A stretch of 64,000 bases of DNA, from assembly GCA_026391735.1 (NCBI GenBank), contig JAPLDL010000003.1, forward strand, positions 62,001 to 126,000, in the 5' to 3' direction. A program made the translations under genes and the position numbers. The notes under the pieces are model-generated. The model did not search any database, was not told the origin of the DNA, and worked only from the letters and a program-made list of their open reading frames with translations. The number at the start of each line of letters is the position of its first letter. The first letter of the stretch is position 1. Source of the DNA: Bacteroidota bacterium. GTDB taxonomy: Bacteria > Bacteroidota > Bacteroidia > Bacteroidales > FEN-979. Below are positions 18,238 to 25,981 of the stretch, piece after piece.

Positions 18238-18327
18238 AGTTCAATCTCCGTTATTTATTTAATGGAAAGAAAATATTCACTGAAAGCAATTCAGTTCAGG
18301 TTCCCGGCAACAAACCGGCGGTGTGCG

Positions 18328-18726
18328 TTATTTCAGTTTTCTGAGATAATTTACGATGGCCCATCGGTCATTATCTTCGGAAATAGTTTTACCGAAAGCA
18401 GGCATTTTGTCTCTTCCCGTGGTGATTTTATAAAAGATCTCTCCATCGGTTTGTGACTGAAACTCTTTAGCAGTAAAGTCGCCGCAGGATGCTCCCAGGG
18501 TGGCTGCTTTAGGACCATCGCCCAGGCCGTCCTTACCATGGCAGGATTTGCAATGCTTGGCAAAAAGATCCTTTCCTGTACTTGCATCCCCGGCATTGGG
18601 GTTTTTCATGGTTTTGTATTTATCCGGTGCAACCCATTTGGCCGGCTTTTGTGCGAAACCGATAAGACAGATCGCATTCAACATAAGTAATATAGCAAGT
18701 AAGCGGCTTACATTCTTCATTTTCAT
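18328..18726 (-). CDS. Small periplasmic c-type cytochrome
   Basis: A 132-residue mono-heme cytochrome c with a signal peptide (about 1-25, ending GFAQ), heme motif CKSCH followed by GKDGLGDGP, and a distal methionine candidate in DKMPAFG. This is a class I cytochrome of the cytochrome_CBB3/c6-like type. It is the last gene of a three-gene operon with NrfC- and NrfD-like proteins, so it probably accepts electrons from, or gives them to, that membrane complex. In-frame ATGs at codons 1 and 3 make the exact start uncertain. Confidence 0.9.
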   Translation of the reverse strand: MKMKNVSRLLAILLMLNAICLIGFAQKPAKWVAPDKYKTMKNPNAGDASTGKDLFAKHCKSCHGKDGLGDGPKAATLGASCGDFTAKEFQSQTDGEIFYKITTGRDKMPAFGKTISEDNDRWAIVNYLRKLK

Positions 18727-18769
18727 AATAACCTCCTGATTTTAAGAATTGTTTTTATTTATTTGTTGT

Positions 18770-21025
18770 TTATTTGGTTGCGCTTGAAGCGTTTTCCTCC
18801 TGTAATGCTGCTTTCCCCAAATGCCTGATCCTGAAAATGGTGAAGATCGCATAGGTAAAATGGAACCAGACGAGTGAAAGCAATACGATCAGGGTATAGA
18901 CCATCCACAGGGGTGCATTTGTGTCGCCCAGCCCGCGTTTGATGATCACCATGGGGGGAAGTGGTTTGCCCCAGGCCATGGTGGCGCTGACTTCGGAATT
19001 GCCGTAGTTGTCATTGTCTTCAAACTTAGCAATAATGGGCAGGTTCCCAACGGAATCCCCTGGCAGTGTCACCGGAAAGTCTATGTCGGCATGACCTCCT
19101 TTTACCGGCTGCTCACCGATCTTAAGGTAACTGAAGGTCCTGGGCACATAAAAGATCGCGGTGGATCCCTCAATGGGGACAGAATCTCCTTTTTCGTTTA
19201 TTTCAACTGCGAAAAGGTTGATAAGTTTGGCACTGTCTTTCTGTGAGAATGTCAGCTTCATAAAGACATCCCTTATCTCTGCTGAAGATTCCGAAGACTG
19301 GTATTCCTTATTCCCTTCAAACGATGCAGAGTAAAGATATTTTCCGTCTTTGTTTCTGGGAACATCAAGTTTGTCGGGGAGTGTGAACGTTGCTTTGCCT
19401 GCTTCGTCGGTTGATCCTTTTCCGAGCAGGGTTTTGTCTTTAACGCCCTGGATGAAAAAGCTTACCTGCATGCCTTCAAGCGGGATGGTCTGATCGTCTT
19501 TTTTGCTCGTCAGTTTTGCTGTTAGCAGATGAGTGCCTGATTTGTTCAGGAATTCAAGTTTCAGCCTGGAATGCACCGGGTCTTCGGCCCGGCAAACCAG
19601 TGCCGAAGTCAGGAATAACAGAATAAGCATGCCTGCGACAGGACCTTTGTCCCTTCTGGTCTTGCTTATCATGCGCCTCAGAATCCGTTCCTTTGCCAGT
19701 TTTCTGAGTTTGAAATAATCCCTTTCATCAGCTGAATTTACCCTTACCACGGGTATGATAGGCAGGAATTTTGAAAACAGGAAAAACAGCAACAGCCAGA
19801 TCGCGATCCCCATTGCTGTAAGTGACCATTCGACCCAGCTTGGAGAATAACTTGCAAATTCAGGCCTTACATCATGCAGCGGAAGTAATGGAGTTTCAAG
19901 CGTAGGAATGATGATCAGGTAACGTTTTACCCATAGTGCAGTCACAGCGATCATTGCGGCAAAGACGATCGTTTTAATGCTCCTGAACCTGGGCATGGCG
20001 ATCAGTATGATAGGAAGCAAAACTCCGATAAACGCTGAGAAAAAGAACCACCACCAGTAGGTTGAAGTGTCAAACAGCCTGTAAAGCACTTCCATATCCC
20101 ATTTCACACTTCCGTACCAGTTTGTAAGATATTCACTGAAGGTGAAATATCCATAAAGCGCACCCAGTATCATAAGCAGGATCCCCAGGTAAGTGAAGTG
20201 GTTCTTCGTGATATGTGCTTCGAGGTGGTAGATCTTCCTGAAAACAAACATTACAATAATCAGAACACCTGTTCCAGAATATATTGCTGCAAGTACAAAA
20301 TAAGGAGCAAAAATTGTGCTGTGCCAACCAGGCCTCAGGGTCATGCCGAAGATCCAGGCAAGGACCGAGTGTACCAGGATTGCCAGGGGGATGATCACGA
20401 TCGAGATGAGGTCGATGAGCTGGTTCAGCAGTTCGCGCTGCTTAGGGGTATCTCGGTAGCCGGCACTCATGAATTTATAAATGCTGTTCCGCCATTTGGC
20501 CACTCCAACTGGATGATCCCTCATGAAGGCCAGGTCGCGCACACAGGCCAGGTAAAGGAAAATGAAACTTCCGATGAGATAAGTCGATATAGCAAATACA
20601 TCCCAAACAATGGGAGATTGTATCCTGCCGTAGACTAGGATATGCCATACCCTTTCAAGGCGGCCCATGCTCAGGAAAATATAACTCGGTCCGATCATGG
20701 TTGAGACCACGGTGATAGTTTCAGCCATGCGCAGTATAGGGTGCCTCCATTCAACTCTCATCAGGTGCAGGATCCCGGAAATTAGAGCCCCGGCATAACT
20801 GATCCCTATGAAAAAGATGAAGTTGGCGTCATAAATACCCCAGATCACATAATCACGCATACCGGTCACAACCTGGCCTTTAGACAGCTGAGTATATAAA
20901 GCATAAGTGCCCCAGGCAATGATCATAACCATTGCGGTGATGAAGAAATAACCGTACCTGCCAATGGATTCAAGCTGAGGCTTGAAATCCTCGTAATTCT
21001 TGATAGTCTTGTTGTTGTATTCCAT
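18770..21025 (-). CDS. NrfD-type membrane subunit fused to a secreted Ig-like region
   Basis: 751 residues. The first about 440 hold some ten membrane helices with NrfD/PsrC/ActC features and would exchange electrons between menaquinol and the adjacent FeS protein. At residues 466-481 an internal signal-like helix (MLILLFLTSALVCRA) restarts export. Two Ig-like or transthyretin-like beta domains follow (about 482-690), and a final helix near 715-735 anchors the end. NrfD proteins are normally 300-450 residues, so this appears to be a fusion of two neighbouring genes; the frame is continuous with no sign of a sequencing error. It is preceded by the NrfC-like gene (11-bp gap) and followed by cytochrome c. 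Confidence 0.85.
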   Translation of the reverse strand: MEYNNKTIKNYEDFKPQLESIGRYGYFFITAMVMIIAWGTYALYTQLSKGQVVTGMRDYVIWGIYDANFIFFIGISYAGALISGILHLMRVEWRHPILRMAETITVVSTMIGPSYIFLSMGRLERVWHILVYGRIQSPIVWDVFAISTYLIGSFIFLYLACVRDLAFMRDHPVGVAKWRNSIYKFMSAGYRDTPKQRELLNQLIDLISIVIIPLAILVHSVLAWIFGMTLRPGWHSTIFAPYFVLAAIYSGTGVLIIVMFVFRKIYHLEAHITKNHFTYLGILLMILGALYGYFTFSEYLTNWYGSVKWDMEVLYRLFDTSTYWWWFFFSAFIGVLLPIILIAMPRFRSIKTIVFAAMIAVTALWVKRYLIIIPTLETPLLPLHDVRPEFASYSPSWVEWSLTAMGIAIWLLLFFLFSKFLPIIPVVRVNSADERDYFKLRKLAKERILRRMISKTRRDKGPVAGMLILLFLTSALVCRAEDPVHSRLKLEFLNKSGTHLLTAKLTSKKDDQTIPLEGMQVSFFIQGVKDKTLLGKGSTDEAGKATFTLPDKLDVPRNKDGKYLYSASFEGNKEYQSSESSAEIRDVFMKLTFSQKDSAKLINLFAVEINEKGDSVPIEGSTAIFYVPRTFSYLKIGEQPVKGGHADIDFPVTLPGDSVGNLPIIAKFEDNDNYGNSEVSATMAWGKPLPPMVIIKRGLGDTNAPLWMVYTLIVLLSLVWFHFTYAIFTIFRIRHLGKAALQEENASSATK

Positions 21026-21036
21026 GCTGAATGTGA

Positions 21037-21990
21037 TTATTCTGATAAGTTGGCTTCTTTCTTATAAAGATCAATTTCTTCGGGTTTCAGTTCCTGGAAC
21101 CCTACTTTATAGTCGAAAAGACGATTGACCGGAGGCAGGTAGTAGACCCCTGGTTCTGTCCCGAGTTCTTCCATATACCGGTAAGCTGCACGTTGCTGAA
21201 CGAGTTCGCTGAACCTTACCGTTTCGGTACCGTTAGTCACCGTGTCTTCGTTTTTGTCGCCATAGAAATAAACTCCGTTGGGACAGGATGTAACGCAGGA
21301 AGGCAGTTTGCCCTGGCGTACCATATCGGGGCAGAAGTCGCATTTACCCACCGTCCCGACTTTCTGGGGCCAGCTCGTTTCGGGTGAGTATTTTTTCCCT
21401 TCCGGAAGTGCGTCCTGCCCGGGATTTCCCCAGTTGAAAACCCTTGAAGAATACGGACAAGCGGCCATGCAGAATTTACATCCGATGCAACGGTCATTGT
21501 CGATCAGGACAATCCCGTCGGTACGCTTGAACGTAGCTCCAACAGGGCAAACCTTAACACAGGGAGGATTGTTGCACTGGAAGCAGGGCTTAGGGAACCA
21601 ATAGGGAGAGGTGTCCTTGCTGTCGCGCAAAAGGAAAAATTTAATCCATTCTATTTTAGGGGGAAGATGATGCATGCTCTGGCAGCCTTCCAAGCATTTC
21701 CTTGCATTCCTGCAACGGGCCAGGTCAACAACCATAACCATTTTTTTATTCGGAATGCCCTGCCGGGCTTCCTTGCCGGTTGCCGGGCACGAATGACAAT
21801 GGCCTTTGTCCACTTCAACAAGCGTGCCGTCAGGAGAAAGCAGCTTGACTTTCTCACCTGTTTCTTTACCGCCTGCCTCCGGGCCGGAAACAGCAGATAA
21901 AGCTTTCCCGCCAGCTCCGATAAGCGCTGTAGCGCCTGCAGCCAGGCCGAGTTTCAGAAACTTTCTTCTTGAGGAATTGTTATCGTTCAT
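21037..21990 (-). CDS. Tat-exported NrfC/PsrB-like four-cluster FeS protein
   Basis: A 317-residue electron-transfer subunit beginning with a Tat motif (SSRRKFLKLG) and hydrophobic stretch, so it is exported folded. Four ferredoxin-type cysteine sets are present: CRNARKCLEGC, CFQCNNPPCVKVCP, CIGCKFCMAACP and CDFCPDMVRQGKLPSCVTSC. This is the DmsB/NrfC/PsrB pattern. The start at 21990 is chosen because it places the Tat motif at residues 6-11; an in-frame ATG at 22041 would add 17 residues before it. It is the first gene of the FeS-NrfD-cytochrome operon. No molybdopterin or multiheme catalytic subunit is encoded next to it, so substrate is unknown. Confidence 0.9.
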   Translation of the reverse strand: MNDNNSSRRKFLKLGLAAGATALIGAGGKALSAVSGPEAGGKETGEKVKLLSPDGTLVEVDKGHCHSCPATGKEARQGIPNKKMVMVVDLARCRNARKCLEGCQSMHHLPPKIEWIKFFLLRDSKDTSPYWFPKPCFQCNNPPCVKVCPVGATFKRTDGIVLIDNDRCIGCKFCMAACPYSSRVFNWGNPGQDALPEGKKYSPETSWPQKVGTVGKCDFCPDMVRQGKLPSCVTSCPNGVYFYGDKNEDTVTNGTETVRFSELVQQRAAYRYMEELGTEPGVYYLPPVNRLFDYKVGFQELKPEEIDLYKKEANLSE

Positions 21991-22062
21991 AATTATGCTT
22001 TGTGGAAAATAAAAGTAATGCCGGATGTTACCGCAATCCATTCATACCGATGGCTATCTCAC

Positions 22063-22093
22063 CAAAAGTAAGTCTTTTTTTAACCTTTGCAAA
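22063..22093 (-). promoter_or_regulatory. Promoter of the FeS-NrfD-cytochrome operon
   Basis: Minus-strand TTTG (22090-22093) and TACTTTTG (22063-22070) are 19 bp apart, a full Bacteroidota -33/-7 promoter. Transcription would begin near 22057, giving a leader of about 65 nt. It is divergent from the FNR-like gene promoter. Confidence 0.7.
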
Positions 22094-22195
22094 GCTACTT
22101 CTACATTTATTTGCATCTCCCGGCAAATCGCCGATATTTGATAAGAAAATCATGGTTTCTTTTCCCGACTTTGGGGGCAATAAACCCTTAAACCG

Positions 22196-22211
22196 ATTGA
22201 CATATATCAAT
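22196..22211. promoter_or_regulatory. FNR-type palindromic operator
   Basis: ATTGACATATATCAAT is a near-perfect match to the FNR/CRP half-site pair TTGAT-N4-ATCAA (one half is TTGAC). It lies directly upstream of the -7 element of the FNR-like gene. Its centre is about 28 bp before the predicted start site, inside the core promoter, which suggests autorepression. It is about 146 bp upstream of the divergent operon start. Confidence 0.7.
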
Positions 22212-22217
22212 ATTTAT

Positions 22218-22225
22218 TACTTTTG
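22218..22225 (+). promoter_or_regulatory. -7 element of the FNR-like regulator gene
   Basis: TACTTTTG, identical to the divergent operon's -7 box, puts the transcription start near 22231. That excludes upstream in-frame ATGs and makes the ATG at 22230 unlikely, favouring 22257. Confidence 0.6.
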
Positions 22226-22256
22226 CTGCATGCTGGAGTATCTTGAAAAACCCACG

Positions 22257-22931
22257 ATGAGCTGCCTCAACTGCTCATGCAAATCAGCCCTGTTCTGTCT
22301 GTTAAACCATGAAGAACTCGAAATGATTGAAAAGAACAGGCTGAATGTAGTATTTAAACAGGGTGAGACGATACGTAAACAAGGAACCCAGATGACCCAT
22401 GTGATCTCGGTAAATTCTGGCGTGGCCAAGTTGTATCTCGAAGGAGTCGAAAAGAGGAATGCGATCCTGCGCATTGTACGGCCAACGAACTTCATAGGGG
22501 GTCCAGGCATTTACCTTGACCAGATGCACCATTATACCGTGATGGCGCTGATGGAATCATCGGTATGTTTTATCGACATGAATGTCTTCAAGGAAATTAT
22601 CCGCAGGAACCAGCGTTTCGCCGAGGAATTCATGAAAGACCTCAGCTATAACACTCTCAATGTATATAACCGTTTGATTTATCTTACCCAGAAACAAATG
22701 CCCGGAAGAATGGCCGATTCCTTGTTGTATCTATTTGAAGAGATCTTTGAAGCGGATCATTTCCCATTGCTTTTAAGCAAACAGGACCTGGCTGACCTCT
22801 CTGCCATGTCGCGCGACAGCGCTGCAAAAATCTTAAGGTCTTTCGAGCATGATGGCCTTATTAAATTTGATGAAAAGGAATTGCGTCTTCTTGACCACGA
22901 CTCACTTAGAAGGATAAGCCGCATAGGGTAA
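22257..22931 (+). CDS. FNR-like transcription regulator with probable FeS sensor
   Basis: 224-residue Crp/Fnr family regulator with a cyclic-nucleotide-like sensor domain and a C-terminal winged helix (about 170-220). The N-terminus is cysteine rich: C3, C6, C8 and C14 in MSCLNCSCKSALFC. A further cysteine in ESSVCFIDMN aligns with C122 of E. coli FNR, so the ligand set for an oxygen- or NO-sensitive [4Fe-4S] cluster appears complete. The recognition helix reads SRDSAAK where FNR has VETISR. Start chosen from promoter position and family length. Its own promoter carries an FNR-like box. The divergent FeS-NrfD-cytochrome operon is the natural target; the nitric oxide module about 30 kb away is another possibility. 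Confidence 0.85.
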   Translation: MSCLNCSCKSALFCLLNHEELEMIEKNRLNVVFKQGETIRKQGTQMTHVISVNSGVAKLYLEGVEKRNAILRIVRPTNFIGGPGIYLDQMHHYTVMALMESSVCFIDMNVFKEIIRRNQRFAEEFMKDLSYNTLNVYNRLIYLTQKQMPGRMADSLLYLFEEIFEADHFPLLLSKQDLADLSAMSRDSAAKILRSFEHDGLIKFDEKELRLLDHDSLRRISRIG

Positions 22932-22944
22932 GCCGGAATTTCGT

Positions 22945-24897
22945 ATGTTTGGCCAATCAATGAGGGCTTCCACAAATATCCATATTGACCGTGTACTGAT
23001 CTTGCTGATCCTCGCCATCGGGGCCGCCCTCAGGTTTTATAATTACAGCTCAATCCCTTTTACCCACGATGAATTCAGCGCAGTTTTCCGCACCCAGTTC
23101 ACTACCTTCCATGACCTGATTCAAAAAGGCGTTCTTGTTGACACCCACCCGGCCGGGATCCAGGTATTCCTTTATTACTGGATAAAACTTTTCGGGATCT
23201 CGGAACCTCTGGTAAAACTCCCGTTTACAATATTAAGCCTGATCTCGGTGTACCTTATTTACAGCATTGGCAGGCAATGGTTCAGCTCCACTACTGGACT
23301 GATCGCCGCATCCTTTCTTTCGTTCCTGCAGTATCCTGTAATGTATGGACAGATCGCCAGGCCATATGCAAGCGGACTATTTTTTGTACTTCTGATGGTG
23401 TACTTTTGGACCAGGCTTATGCTTGCCCCCGACAAGCGTTTTTACTTTAACCTTGCAGGGTATATTTTTGCTTCGGCTTTATGCGCGTATAACCATCATT
23501 TTTCCCTGCTTTTTTGCGCAGTTGCCGGCTTCACAGGAGTTTTTCTCATTGCAAAGCCGCGCCGGCTCCCATATTTACTCTCATGGTTTGTGATCCTCCT
23601 GCTCTATATTCCACATCTTCCGATTTTCTTAAGCCAGCTTAAACAGGGTGGAATAGGGGGATGGCTCAGCAAACCCGGGCCGGGGTTTTTCCTGGATTAC
23701 CTTTGTTATGTATTCCAGTTTTCGTGGTATGTAGCCGCATTGCTGGGAGTGCTGGTAATCCTCACAATTATCTGGAGGAAGAAAGCCAGGTCAACAAACT
23801 ACCACCTGGTGCTGGTTTCCCTGGCTTGGTTTTTGATCCCCTTCCTGACAGGATTTCTTTACTCGGTTTATGTCAACCCTGTATTGCAGTATTCGGTTCT
23901 GATCTTTTCCTTTCCTTTTCTTTTATTGCTGATGTTCTTTTATGCGGATGCTGTCAAATCCTGGCAAAAATGCATTCTGGTGGCTCTCTGCTCCCTGGTT
24001 ATCATTCCTTCGCTGATATTTGAAAGAAAGCATTACAGGCTTTTCTACCATTCCCAGTACAAAGAGATCGTGGTTGATGCAAAACATGCTGCAGATTCCC
24101 TGGGCCGGTCAAACTGCTTTATCCTGCTTGATTCCCACCGCAGTTTCACCAGGTATTACCTGGAACAAGCGGGGATGAAAAATTTCAGGGTTGACTGTAT
24201 CCATGATCTGTTCGAGCCCCCTGTTATCAGTGAAATTGTCGATACCTGCAAAGCCAGGTATTTTGTTTACGGATGCATCTCGAATTCGAAATGGGAGGAC
24301 TATCCCGTGATCCAGTCTAAGTTTCCCTTTATTTTTGTTCATCAGAAGATTAATGAAGGGGATTTTTATGTATTCTCAAAAGACAGCCTGAGTGGTAGCA
24401 GTGAATATTATTTTTCTTCGAGGGCGGATTTCGTTTCGAACAGTTCAGGCTGGGAGAACTTTTTACCAGCATATATCCGGCCCATTGGCGGGGGCCTGGA
24501 AACTCCCGTTTTGCGCATGGACAGCAGTTTGCAATTCAGCCCAATCTTCAGAGGATCGATCAGGGACATCTGCCGTCATAAAAATGATATTATTGATCTC
24601 TGTGCTGAAGTTCAAACAACAGAAGGATTTTCTGAAGCATACCTGCAAATTGGATTGTACCAGAAAGAAAATCTTCTTTCATTTCAATCGGCAAGCATTA
24701 AAGCCGGCAAGCCCGGGGAGTTCCGACGTATTTTCTGTTCATACCGCCTGGCCGATATAGACTGGAGTCATCATTTCCTGAATATAAGAGGGTTTATATG
24801 GAACCCGAAAAAACAGGACCTCATAATACGAGGGATGACCTTCAGAATAAGACATGGTAACCCATATCTTTATGGGCTATACCGGAAAATAAAGTAA
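22945..24897 (+). CDS. GT-C type membrane glycosyltransferase (GT39/ArnT-like)
   Basis: A 650-residue protein with about ten membrane helices in the first 400 residues and a soluble C-terminal region. The conserved first loop contains FTHDEFSAVF; the acidic D-E pair there is the catalytic and metal-binding site of GT-C enzymes such as ArnT and protein O-mannosyltransferases, which move sugars from polyprenyl-phosphate donors. Acceptor unknown. Start may be ATG 22945 or 22960; both precede the first helix. It follows the FNR gene by 13 bp and could be co-transcribed, though a functional link is not evident. Confidence 0.8.
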   Translation: MFGQSMRASTNIHIDRVLILLILAIGAALRFYNYSSIPFTHDEFSAVFRTQFTTFHDLIQKGVLVDTHPAGIQVFLYYWIKLFGISEPLVKLPFTILSLISVYLIYSIGRQWFSSTTGLIAASFLSFLQYPVMYGQIARPYASGLFFVLLMVYFWTRLMLAPDKRFYFNLAGYIFASALCAYNHHFSLLFCAVAGFTGVFLIAKPRRLPYLLSWFVILLLYIPHLPIFLSQLKQGGIGGWLSKPGPGFFLDYLCYVFQFSWYVAALLGVLVILTIIWRKKARSTNYHLVLVSLAWFLIPFLTGFLYSVYVNPVLQYSVLIFSFPFLLLLMFFYADAVKSWQKCILVALCSLVIIPSLIFERKHYRLFYHSQYKEIVVDAKHAADSLGRSNCFILLDSHRSFTRYYLEQAGMKNFRVDCIHDLFEPPVISEIVDTCKARYFVYGCISNSKWEDYPVIQSKFPFIFVHQKINEGDFYVFSKDSLSGSSEYYFSSRADFVSNSSGWENFLPAYIRPIGGGLETPVLRMDSSLQFSPIFRGSIRDICRHKNDIIDLCAEVQTTEGFSEAYLQIGLYQKENLLSFQSASIKAGKPGEFRRIFCSYRLADIDWSHHFLNIRGFIWNPKKQDLIIRGMTFRIRHGNPYLYGLYRKIK

Positions 24898-24905
24898 TAT
24901 TTTTG
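24898..24905 (+). promoter_or_regulatory. -7 element upstream of the HMA-AraC gene
   Basis: TATTTTTG followed by CA matches TAnnTTTG and begins right after the glycosyltransferase stop codon. Transcription would start near 24911, about 44 nt before the ATG at 24955. The -33 element is not clear. Confidence 0.45.
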
Positions 24906-24954
24906 CATATCTTTATCACCCCTGACAGGTGTGTGCTGAACTGAGTCAAGACCG

Positions 24955-25560
24955 ATGGTTGTCAAAAAGAAATCAACCTTCATTAAACAGACCATCCATG
25001 TTAAAAACATGGTTTGCAACTGCTGTATCCGACTGCTGAGGAAGGAACTTGATATTGATGGCATCACGATACAAAATATTAAGCTGGGAACTATCGAACT
25101 TTCCTATGATCCCGGGAAGGTTTCTATAAAAATGATACATGGGATGCTTGAGGGTTATGGCTTCGAGATCATTACCGACAAGGAAAAGATCCTGGTGGAA
25201 CAGATCAGGCAGGCAATGATCGAGCTCATCCACAATTCCACATATAATGCTATGGTGAGAAACTCCGACTATCTCGTTGAACGCTTCGAAATGTCATATC
25301 CGTATATTTCCTCCCTCTTTTCAAAACACGAAAACATCACCCTCGAAAAATTCACTATACTTCACAAGATCGAAAAAGTAAAGGAACTGATTCAATACGG
25401 GGAGCTCACTCTTAGCGAGATCGCATATATGATGGGCTACAGCAGCGTGCAATACCTCAGTACCCAGTTCAAATCCGTTACCGGGATTTCCGTCACCGAT
25501 TACAAGGCTGATCCGAATATTGACCGGAGACCGCTGGAAAATCTGACATCCGGCATCTGA
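24955..25560 (+). CDS. AraC-type regulator with N-terminal heavy-metal-associated (HMA) domain
   Basis: 201 residues. Residues about 12-80 form a ferredoxin-like HMA domain in which the usual GMTCxxC site is KNMVCNCC, keeping three cysteines close together. Residues about 95-190 are an AraC-type double helix-turn-helix (SEIAYMMGYSSVQYLSTQF). In Bacteroidota such small HMA-AraC proteins are common beside metal efflux genes and probably sense Cu, Ag or similar ions through the cysteines. Here it sits away from both efflux operons of the window, just ahead of the PqqD-like cluster. Four heptamer units overlap its last codons and stop. Confidence 0.85.
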   Translation: MVVKKKSTFIKQTIHVKNMVCNCCIRLLRKELDIDGITIQNIKLGTIELSYDPGKVSIKMIHGMLEGYGFEIITDKEKILVEQIRQAMIELIHNSTYNAMVRNSDYLVERFEMSYPYISSLFSKHENITLEKFTILHKIEKVKELIQYGELTLSEIAYMMGYSSVQYLSTQFKSVTGISVTDYKADPNIDRRPLENLTSGI

Positions 25561-25568
25561 TATCTGAC
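25541..25568. repeat. Four-unit heptamer array spanning a stop codon
   Basis: ATCTGAC, ATCCGGC, ATCTGAT and ATCTGAC run head to tail. The TGA of the HMA-AraC gene (25558-25560) lies within the third unit, so the last residues (LTSGI) are encoded by the repeat. Confidence 0.75.
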
Positions 25569-25571
25569 AGT

Positions 25572-25635
25572 TATCCAGCTATCGGCGCGTAGCGCTTGAT
25601 CTGCAGCTTCGCTGCGATATCTGGATAGCTGGTAT
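25572..25635. other. Cloverleaf-like palindromic element
   Basis: An outer stem CCAGCTATC (25575-25583) / GATAGCTGG (25624-25632) encloses two small hairpins: GCGC-GTA-GCGC (25585-25595) and GCAGC-TTC-GCTGC (25603-25615). The result is a three-way junction as single-stranded DNA or RNA. It lies between the HMA-AraC gene and the PqqD-like gene. It could be a terminator, a leader structure or a REP-like element. No second copy was noticed in the window. Confidence 0.55.
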
Positions 25636-25690
25636 AAAATCTTATACATTATTTTATAAATTCCATAACAGCCGGGCCGATAACTCAGGC

Positions 25691-25698
25691 TAATATTG
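25691..25698 (+). promoter_or_regulatory. Putative -7 element of the PqqD-like gene cluster
   Basis: TAATATTG followed by CATCG differs from TAnnTTTG at one position and has the usual downstream GCA. Transcription would start near 25704, which places the ATG at 25721 rather than 25703 as the start. Confidence 0.4.
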
Positions 25699-25720
25699 CA
25701 TCGTGTTAAAATCATTTATT

Positions 25721-25981
25721 ATGAAGCTCAGGAAAAACATTGCCGTCAGTGAAGCCGGCCTGCTTTTTAATCCGGTGACCGGCGAATCGTTTTCGGTAAA
25801 CCCTATTGGTATTGAGATCCTAAATCTTCTGCGCGAGGAGAAGACCGATGAGCAGATACACTCAGCCATCATGTCGAGATACAGCACTGATAAACCCACT
25901 TTCGAAAAGGATTACCAGGATTTCATCGGGATACTTAAACATAATAACCTTTTAGAAAGCCATGAAGAAACCAAAGCTTAA
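25721..25981 (+). CDS. PqqD-like RiPP recognition element protein
   Basis: An 86-residue protein of the PqqD family: a winged-helix RiPP recognition element that in PQQ and lasso/thiopeptide-type pathways binds a leader peptide and presents it to modifying enzymes. Family features are the opening LRKNIAVSEAGLLFNPVTGE, then SVNPIGIEILNLL and the closing helix EKDYQDFIGILKHNNLL. No PqqA, PqqC or PqqE is nearby. The gene overlaps the ATP-grasp gene by 20 bp, so the two are translationally coupled. A role as substrate-presenting partner of the ligase is inferred from this coupling. Confidence 0.75.
   Translation: MKLRKNIAVSEAGLLFNPVTGESFSVNPIGIEILNLLREEKTDEQIHSAIMSRYSTDKPTFEKDYQDFIGILKHNNLLESHEETKA

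Noticed and set aside
22138-22153. Second FNR-like box, TTGAT-AAGAAA-ATCAT, between the divergent genes
   Set aside because: The spacer is 6 instead of 4 and the second half-site has a mismatch, so it is not convincing next to the clear box at 22196-22211.
24861-24876. Hairpin CCCATA-TCTT-TATGGG as terminator
   Set aside because: It lies inside the glycosyltransferase coding region near its end, the stem is only 6 bp and no T-run follows.
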